Shown here in pieces: positions 6,703 through 12,132 of a stretch of 12,132 nucleotides of DNA. Position 1 is the stretch's first letter; each line of letters opens with the position of its first letter. The DNA is from JAFGPJ01 sp964439135 (GTDB lineage Bacteria > Planctomycetota > Phycisphaerae > Sedimentisphaerales > Anaerobacaceae), in NCBI GenBank assembly GCA_964439135.1, contig CAYTNN010000146.1, forward strand, positions 1-12,132, read 5' to 3'. The position numbers and the translations under genes were made by a program. Below the pieces are notes generated by a model that saw only the letters and a program-made list of their open reading frames with translations, was not told the DNA's origin and searched no databases.

Positions 6703-8961
6703 ATGAAAAGTCGATACCATTGCATCTTTGCTATTCTGGTACTATGCTGTTTTGTAATCATCTCTGATCTTCAGGCGGAGTCGGTTAGACTTTTTCTCGA
6801 CAACAAGATACCGCAGGTCGTTTTTGCCGCTGAAGATATTCGAGCTGCGTTAAAGACAAAGGATCATAACGTAGAACAGCTTAGTTTGATACAGCTCAGC
6901 CAGGTTAATGATGGAGCGCGCATCGTTCTTTCTTTAAGTTCAAATGAGGATATTGTCCATGCCATGCAGTCGGAAGGAGCAAAACCTCCCGGGACTCTAA
7001 AAAACGAGGGTTACAGTATCCGCACAAGTTCCAATGCCGGGCGAACCGCTTACTGGGTCATCGGCGCGGACGCCGGGGGACTTATGTACGGAGGATTGGA
7101 ACTGGCCGAAGTCATCCGCGTAAATGGCCTGGACGGCATCAAGGACGTCGACCACAATCCCTATATGGCCTTACGCGGCACAAAGTTCAACATTCCGCTG
7201 GACGTCCGAACGCCGAGTTATACGGATGTGTGCGATGCCGCGCAAAACAATATAGCCGAGATGTGGAGCTTTGATTTCTGGAAGGACTACATCGATAACC
7301 TGGCACGCTACCGGTTCAATTATATTTCCCTTTGGAGTCTCCATCCTTTTCCTTCGATGGTTAAGGTCCCGGATTATCCCGATGTAGCGTTGGATGATGT
7401 GAAACGTTCGACGGTTAAGTGGCAGGAGAATTACGACCTGTCGGCCAGGGGATTCGACAGCCCTGAGATTGTGAATAACGTTGAGATATTAAAGAAGATG
7501 ACCATCGAGGAGAAAATCGAGTTTTGGCGAAAAGTCATGCATTACGCGAAGGACCGCAATGTGGATTTCTACGTTGTAACCTGGAATATCTTTGACTATG
7601 GAACCGAAGGAAAGTACGGCATTACAGACGATATCAATAACGAGATTACGATTGACTACTTTCGCAAGAGCGTCAAACAAATGTTCCTGACGTATCCGGA
7701 TATGGCGGGCATCGGCCTGACGACGGGCGAAAACATGCCGGACGCTTCTTTTGAGCAAAAAGAGGACTGGGCGTTTAAGACCTACGCACAGGGAGTTCTT
7801 GACGCCGCCGAAGCGCAGCCGGGGCGAAAATTCACCTTTATCCATCGCCAGCATCAGACCGGCGCCAAAGACATTGCCCGGAAGTTCAAGCCTTTGATCG
7901 ATCACAAGGATATCGAGTTTATCTTTAGCTTCAAATATGCCAAAGCGCACGTTTACAGTTCCACAACCCAGCCGTATCATCCCGGCTTCGTTAAAGATAT
8001 CCAGTCCGAAGGCAATCTCAAAACGATCTGGACGTTGCGCAACGACGATATTTACCATTTTCGCTGGGGAGCCCCGGACTTCGTGCGCGAGTTCATAAAA
8101 AACATTCCTCATGATGTCTCCCGGGGTTTCTACCTGGGTTCCGACCAGTACATCTGGGGCCGGGAGTTCATGAGTACCGAGCCTGAGACGCCGCGACAAA
8201 TAGAAATCGTAAAGCACTGGTATCACTGGATGATATGGGGCCGCCTTGGTTATGACCCGGATATAAGTAACGAGCGTTTCATCGATATCATCCAGCAGCG
8301 GTTTCCCGGTATTTCCGGCCGGGATTTGTTCGCCGCCTGGCAGCACGCTTCGATGGTCTATCCCTTGACTACGGGTTTTCACTGGGGCTCGCTTGATTTT
8401 CAATGGTACATCGAGGCCTGCAAAAGCCGTCCCGGGCCGGCACAAACGCCGAGCGGATTTCACGATGTCAACAGGTTTATCACGCTGCCGCCGCATGGAG
8501 GAACCGACAACGTTTCCATTCCCGATTATGTCAAGGCCGTCACAGAGGCAAAGCCGCTTTCCGGCACGACACCCATTGAAGTATCCAGCCGGATTCACAG
8601 CCATGCCGACAAGGCGCTGGCAATTCTTGGCCGATTGAACCATGGCGGCGATAAAGAGCTGCGATTGACGCTGGGGGACATTCGGGCGATGGCTTATATG
8701 GGCAAATACTACGCGCACAAAATACGCGGTGCCACGGAACTCGCACTGTTTCGCGAAACCCGGAAGAAGGAGCACCAAAATGCTGCTATTGAAGAATTGA
8801 CAAGTGCGGCACGGTTCTGGCGCCTGTACACATCCACGGCCCTTGGCCAATACAAGAATCCGTTATGGACGAACCGTGTCGGTTACTGTGACTGGCAAGC
8901 TCTCTCTAAAGAAGTGTTGAACGATATCAAGATTGCAGGGGGAGATTCCATTTCTCAATAA
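6703..8961 (+). CDS. Secreted glycosidase with GH67-like N-terminal domain
   Basis: 752 aa with AAAGGAG before the ATG. Residues 1-25 are a signal peptide with probable cleavage after LQA. Residues 26 to about 150 form the alpha/beta domain seen before the barrel in GH67 alpha-glucuronidases and GH20/GH84 enzymes (YSIRTSS..., WVIGADAGGLMYGG). From about 155 (MALRGTKFN) comes a probable TIM barrel, with strand-like segments FNYISLWSLHPF, VDFYVVTWNIFDYG, MAGIGLTTGENM and FIFSFKYA. Glu343 in TTGENM is a candidate acidic catalytic residue, not proven. The C-terminal portion from about 600 is mainly helical. The length is near that of alpha-glucuronidases, but the fit to characterised GH67 is not certain, so I give no gene symbol. 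It is the second gene of the operon with the Tat-exported oxidoreductase. Its stop lies only 13 nt from the stop of the convergent hydrolase gene. Confidence 0.82.
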   Translation: MKSRYHCIFAILVLCCFVIISDLQAESVRLFLDNKIPQVVFAAEDIRAALKTKDHNVEQLSLIQLSQVNDGARIVLSLSSNEDIVHAMQSEGAKPPGTLKNEGYSIRTSSNAGRTAYWVIGADAGGLMYGGLELAEVIRVNGLDGIKDVDHNPYMALRGTKFNIPLDVRTPSYTDVCDAAQNNIAEMWSFDFWKDYIDNLARYRFNYISLWSLHPFPSMVKVPDYPDVALDDVKRSTVKWQENYDLSARGFDSPEIVNNVEILKKMTIEEKIEFWRKVMHYAKDRNVDFYVVTWNIFDYGTEGKYGITDDINNEITIDYFRKSVKQMFLTYPDMAGIGLTTGENMPDASFEQKEDWAFKTYAQGVLDAAEAQPGRKFTFIHRQHQTGAKDIARKFKPLIDHKDIEFIFSFKYAKAHVYSSTTQPYHPGFVKDIQSEGNLKTIWTLRNDDIYHFRWGAPDFVREFIKNIPHDVSRGFYLGSDQYIWGREFMSTEPETPRQIEIVKHWYHWMIWGRLGYDPDISNERFIDIIQQRFPGISGRDLFAAWQHASMVYPLTTGFHWGSLDFQWYIEACKSRPGPAQTPSGFHDVNRFITLPPHGGTDNVSIPDYVKAVTEAKPLSGTTPIEVSSRIHSHADKALAILGRLNHGGDKELRLTLGDIRAMAYMGKYYAHKIRGATELALFRETRKKEHQNAAIEELTSAARFWRLYTSTALGQYKNPLWTNRVGYCDWQALSKEVLNDIKIAGGDSISQ

Positions 8962-8974
8962 GTGACCACCAGAA

Positions 8975-9741
8975 TCAACGCCGGCGTTCACGTACTGTGC
9001 GGGCCCGATCCACGAGGGATTTGTAGACTTTCTGCTGGACTTGCTCATCGAGTGTCAATTCGGGGTGCCATTGTATGCCGACAATCCATCCTTTTTTGCC
9101 GGCGGAGTCCGCCTCGATAGCCTCGACGACGTCCCCGGGTCCGGTTGCCGCGATTGTCACTTCCGGGGCGGGTTCACCGACCGAATTACCATGCAGGCTC
9201 ACAGCTTTCGCCAGGTGGGTGACACCTAAGGTCTCTGCGAGCTTACTGTCGGGATTCAGATCGACCGGGTGGCCCTTCAGTCCCATGTGCAGGCTCTTGA
9301 CGTCCTGTTCTTTGCGAAGGTTTCGGACCGTTCCGCCCAGGGCGACGTTCAGTATCTGGCAGCCGCGGCAGATGCCGAGAATGGGCAGGCCGCGACGCCT
9401 GGCCTCGCGAATCAGGGCGATTTCAAAGTCGTCGCGCAGCCGATGGACCAGCATTGTCGTGTTCGGATCGCCGCCGTAAAGGTTCGGGTCCACGTCACCT
9501 CCGCCGGTTAGAAGCACACCGTCGATCTTTTCTTTTTCCAGCAGGGCTTTTATCTTTTCCGTGCTGACAGGGACACCGGCCGCATCGGGTCGCAGCGTTA
9601 TAAGGCGACCGCCGGCCGCTGTCATTACACGCTGGTAAGTCGCGTCTGTTATACCTATTCGGCCAAGAAGCGAATTGTCCAGCGAGAATGCAATACGTGG
9701 AGCGTCTGCGGGCAAACGCGTGTTTATCCAAACCGGATAGA
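8975..9741 (-). CDS. C26-type gamma-glutamyl hydrolase / class I glutamine amidotransferase-like protein, N-terminus lost in gap
   Basis: 254 visible residues end at a TGA at 8975-8977. The 5' end falls in the 100-N gap. The class I amidotransferase fold is clear: LLTGGGDVDPNLYGG, the nucleophile elbow GICRGCQ (Cys at visible residue 124) and the distal pair in QWHPEL (His225, Glu227), so the Cys-His-Glu triad is intact. The closest known group is peptidase C26 / gamma-glutamyl-GABA hydrolase (PuuD-like), which cuts gamma-glutamyl amides in the cytoplasm. The usual SxHHQ segment is SLHGN here, which may change substrate choice. At least 13 residues precede the first core strand, slightly more than usual, so an extended N-terminus is possible. 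An ATP-grasp ligase gene lies upstream on the same strand across the gap, suggesting opposing make/break reactions. The substrate is not known. Confidence 0.88.
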
Positions 9742-9841
9742 NNNNNNNNNNNNNNNNNNNNNNNNNNNNNNNNNNNNNNNNNNNNNNNNNNNNNNNNNNN
9801 NNNNNNNNNNNNNNNNNNNNNNNNNNNNNNNNNNNNNNNNN
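9742..9841. other. Assembly gap of 100 N
   Basis: A run of exactly 100 N is a conventional scaffold-gap placeholder, so the true length is unknown. It removes the N-terminus of the C26 hydrolase and the C-terminus of the ATP-grasp protein. Reading frames drawn through it are artificial, and further genes could be hidden. Confidence 0.98.
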
Positions 9842-11099
9842 GCGAGAGGACATCGTAAATGTTGTCTTTGTGCTCTTCGAGAAGCTGTTTGGCCTTGTTG
9901 AGTCGGGCCTTGGCGTCAAAGTAGTCCCTGACACCTCGAAAGAGTTTCCTGATGCCCTGGCGTTTCGAGCCTGTGCGGAATTCTTCTTTTGCCTGCTCCC
10001 ACGAGGCGGTCAGGGCAGCCATCCCGCGTTCGTTCTCGGCGATTTCCTGCAGGGTAGCGAGAAAAGCGAGGATGGGTGTTTCTGTTCGAACATCGGTCCG
10101 GATTTCTTTTACGGGATCGATATGGCCTTTGACCGCGAGCTGGAAGAGCAGCCAGGGATAATCCCAGCCGGATTCGACAGACTGTATGAGTCCTCCGAAG
10201 AAGCGGGGATTAACTTCTATAAGCTGCGGCTGCGAAGCCGGCGTGCCTTCCCACCTGAAGTCCAGCTCCGCCACACCGTGCCAGCCGATCGAACCCAACA
10301 GCTCAGCGGCGACCTTTTCCATTTCCGGGGCCTCGACAGTCTCGCGCAAGACGGTTGCCCCTCGCTCTGCAGGGAAGGCCCGCAGCCCGCGATACGTCAT
10401 CGATGCAACCATCTTGCCGTGGTCGAATAGAGTTGTCACGCAGTAATCGTTTCCGGGAACTCCCTGCTGAATTACTGGATAATTTTTTTCTTTGAGTTTG
10501 AAATGTTCTACGAATTCTTTGAACGTGGCTTTGAGCTCATCGAGTGTGTTGACTTTTCGGATGCCGACACCGGATGCCGCTTCGCGTAATTTTACAAAGG
10601 CCGGCAGCTTAACCTGCGAAGCAATAGAATCAAAGTGTGGCAGATTCTCCGGGATCCATGTCCTGGGAATCGGCAGGCCCTGCTGCATCGCATAGGCGGC
10701 GAGAGTTCCCTTGTTGTGTACTTTTTTGATATGTTCAAACTGCGGCACGGGAACGCGGATGTGCGGCTCGAAACGCTCCCGGTGACGGGCGATAAGATAA
10801 GTCTCCTTGTGAATCGGCATAAGGACGTACGGCGTCGTTTCATCTTCGGGTTTATGTTCTATGACCACTTTTTCCAACGTGTCGAGGAACGCCTCCGGCT
10901 CTTTCGTCGGATTCGGATAGCGAAATTCCGCGACGCTGTATCGCGAGAATGAGGCCGCCGTCATGGCGTATTCGTCGCCGGTGATTACTTCGACGCCGCG
11001 CCGCCCGAGGCTGCGGGTCGCCACCAGGGTCTGCCAGCCGCGGGAGAAGGTGATAATAGCCCGCCCGGCACCGCCTGCTTGCTCAATATTTTCGCTCAT
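9842..11099 (-). CDS. ATP-grasp family ligase, C-terminus lost in gap
   Basis: 419 residues are visible from ATG 11099, which has AAAGGAG about 8 nt upstream. An ATG further upstream in frame is rejected because its extra 48 residues run across the divergent promoter region. An N-terminal pre-ATP-grasp domain (AIITFSRGWQTLVATRSLGRRG, here cut short at the edges) is followed by the central ATP-binding domain with KLREAASGVGI (170-180) and GNDYCVTTLFDHGK. The metal-binding EVNPRF is at 295-300, with the Glu and Asn expected for Mg-ATP. The family joins a carboxylate to an amine or other nucleophile through an acyl-phosphate. Residues after about 355 are charged and helical. No signal peptide is present, so it is cytoplasmic. 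The neighbouring C26 hydrolase suggests a gamma-glutamyl or other amide product. The substrate cannot be assigned. Confidence 0.88.
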
Positions 11100-11146
11100 T
11101 TCGAACGTCTCCTTTACCTGTGCATAACTAATCCTCATTAACACCC

Positions 11147-11174
11147 TTGCAGTCTTAAGGATATTTGCTAACAT
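11147..11174 (+). promoter_or_regulatory. Possible promoter of the second oxidoreductase gene
   Basis: TTGCAG (11147-11152), a 16-base spacer and TAACAT (11169-11174), about 50 bases before the ATG at 11227. It overlaps a candidate promoter on the opposite strand. Confidence 0.3.
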
Positions 11175-11186
11175 GACCTTGTGCAA
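11158..11186 (-). promoter_or_regulatory. Possible promoter of the ATP-grasp gene
   Basis: On the minus strand, TTGCAC (11186-11181), a 17-base spacer and TATCCT (11163-11158), about 60 bases before the start at 11099. It overlaps the plus-strand candidate, so the two genes might compete for RNA polymerase. Confidence 0.3.
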
Positions 11187-11226
11187 CCGTAAAATGGGAA
11201 CCCGAACCATTTTCAAAGGAGAAGTT

Positions 11227-12132
11227 ATGAAAAAACAGATCAAACGTCACATATCGAGCAAACCCTCCCGTCGGCAATTCCTGAAACAGAGTGGACGGCT
11301 GCTGGCCGGTTCGGTCGTCACCGGCGTTGCCCTGCCCCGGATTTATGCCGCTGGGGACCATACGATACGGCTGGCCCTGGTTGGTTGCGGTGGGCGCGGC
11401 ACGGGAGCAGTCGCCGATGCCCTCTCGGCTACGGGAGGCCCGGTGAAGCTATACGCTATGGCCGACCTTTTCGAACCGCGCCTTCAAAGCAGCCTGAGCA
11501 ATTTGAAAAAGGATTTTGCGGACAAGCTCGACGTGCCGCCCGAGCGCCGATTCATCGGCTTCGACGCCTACAAGAAAGCAATCGACTGTCTGTCGCCGGG
11601 CGATGTCGTGCTGCTGACTACTCATGCGGCCTTTCGTCCGCTCCATTTCGAGTACGCCGTCACCAAGGGCGTAAACGTCTTCGCGGAGAAATCGTTCGCG
11701 ACGGATGCGCCGTCTGTTCGTCGCTGGCTAAAAGCCGCCGAGGCCTCAGAGCAAAAGAATCTGAAGGTCGGCGTCGGTTTCATGTGGCGTCATTCGGCGG
11801 CCCGGCAGGAAACGATCCGGCGGATTCACGATGGTGCGATTGGAGATGTGCACACGTTGCGTATTTATCGCGTGCACGGCCCGGTCCATTGCCCGCCGCT
11901 GCCGGAGAATGTTAACGAGCTGGCCTTCCAGCTCCAGTATCCGAACAGCTTCACTTGGGTCTCGTCCGGATTTTTCATCGACTGGCACTGTCATAACATC
12001 GACGTGGCCTGCTGGGCCAAAGGGGCCTGGCCTGTCTCTGCCCAGGGATTCGGCGGCAGGTGCTACGAGCAGGCGGGCAACCAGTTCGACCACTACACTG
12101 TGGAATATACCTTTGCCGACGGTACGAAACTG
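11227..12132 (+). CDS. Tat-exported Gfo/Idh/MocA-family oxidoreductase with altered EKP motif, 3' end beyond right edge
   Basis: 302 codons are visible, with no stop before the right edge. AAAGGAG lies 5 nt before the ATG. The twin-arginine motif SRRQFLK (residues 14-20) is canonical and is followed by a hydrophobic stretch ending near YAAG. The Rossmann loop GCGGRG is at 53-58. At the EKP position the sequence is AEKSFATD (Glu154, Lys155, Ser156), so the active-site Lys is kept but the following Pro is replaced. The second domain has IDWHCHNIDV (251-260), equivalent to the usual His/Asp catalytic stretch. It is paralogous to the protein starting at 5350 but clearly divergent. It probably acts outside the cytoplasmic membrane on a carbohydrate with a tightly bound NAD(P). 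The specific reaction is unknown. It is transcribed divergently from the ATP-grasp gene with 127 nt between starts. Confidence 0.9.
   Translation, partial: MKKQIKRHISSKPSRRQFLKQSGRLLAGSVVTGVALPRIYAAGDHTIRLALVGCGGRGTGAVADALSATGGPVKLYAMADLFEPRLQSSLSNLKKDFADKLDVPPERRFIGFDAYKKAIDCLSPGDVVLLTTHAAFRPLHFEYAVTKGVNVFAEKSFATDAPSVRRWLKAAEASEQKNLKVGVGFMWRHSAARQETIRRIHDGAIGDVHTLRIYRVHGPVHCPPLPENVNELAFQLQYPNSFTWVSSGFFIDWHCHNIDVACWAKGAWPVSAQGFGGRCYEQAGNQFDHYTVEYTFADGTKL

Noticed and set aside
7489..8850. Long open frame on the minus strand (453 codons) opposite the glycosidase gene
   Set aside because: Antisense to a well-supported secreted enzyme. The translation is rich in Arg, Val and Cys without domain signatures, so it looks like a shadow frame.
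8975..9934. C26 hydrolase frame extended across the N run to an ATG at 9934
   Set aside because: The added residues are translated through unknown bases and lie in another frame of the ATP-grasp gene.
9495..11243. ATP-grasp frame extended across the N run and upstream to 11243
   Set aside because: Sequence past the gap is an out-of-frame reading of the hydrolase gene. Upstream residues cover the intergenic promoter region and even the divergent gene's start.

Overview
The window looks like part of a scaffolded draft or metagenome-assembled genome from a Planctomycetota member, probably Phycisphaerae/Sedimentisphaerales-like. This is an inference from family content: secreted beta-sandwich proteins with repeats ending in a 'YYWRIDEVN...W.G.VWSF' signature, several Tat-exported Gfo/Idh/MocA oxidoreductases, and strong AAGGAGG ribosome binding sites. 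A run of 100 N (9742-9841) is a scaffold gap of unknown true size.

Left part (1-5123, minus strand): two tandem paralogous genes for secreted multi-domain beta-sandwich proteins. The upstream one (2026-4833, 935 aa) is complete: signal peptide, LamG/concanavalin-like module, three FN3-like repeats, a carbohydrate-binding-like module with a second sandwich domain inserted in it, and a Pro-Glu tail. The downstream one (1-1581) runs off the left edge. It shares the promoter, the leader features, the signal peptide and the repeats, but has a different N-terminal module. At the edge the two genes are identical over 428 bp. Each gene has a similar promoter and a long 5' leader, and a hairpin between them probably ends transcription of the upstream gene.

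Middle part (5124-8961, plus strand): a two-gene operon. A Tat-exported Gfo/Idh/MocA oxidoreductase is followed after 36 nt by a secreted 752-aa glycosidase with a GH67-like N-terminal domain and a probable TIM barrel. Together with the adjacent secreted binding-type proteins, this looks like an extracytoplasmic carbohydrate-processing locus, possibly using redox chemistry on sugars.

Right part (8975-12132): on the minus strand, the C-terminal portion of a class I glutamine amidotransferase-like C26 hydrolase and, across the gap, an ATP-grasp ligase. They may form a ligase/hydrolase pair for a gamma-glutamyl or similar amide, but the gap could hide other genes. Divergent from the ATP-grasp gene is a second Tat-exported Gfo/Idh/MocA protein, cut by the right edge, with an altered EKP motif. 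No tRNA, rRNA, CRISPR or transposase was recognised.
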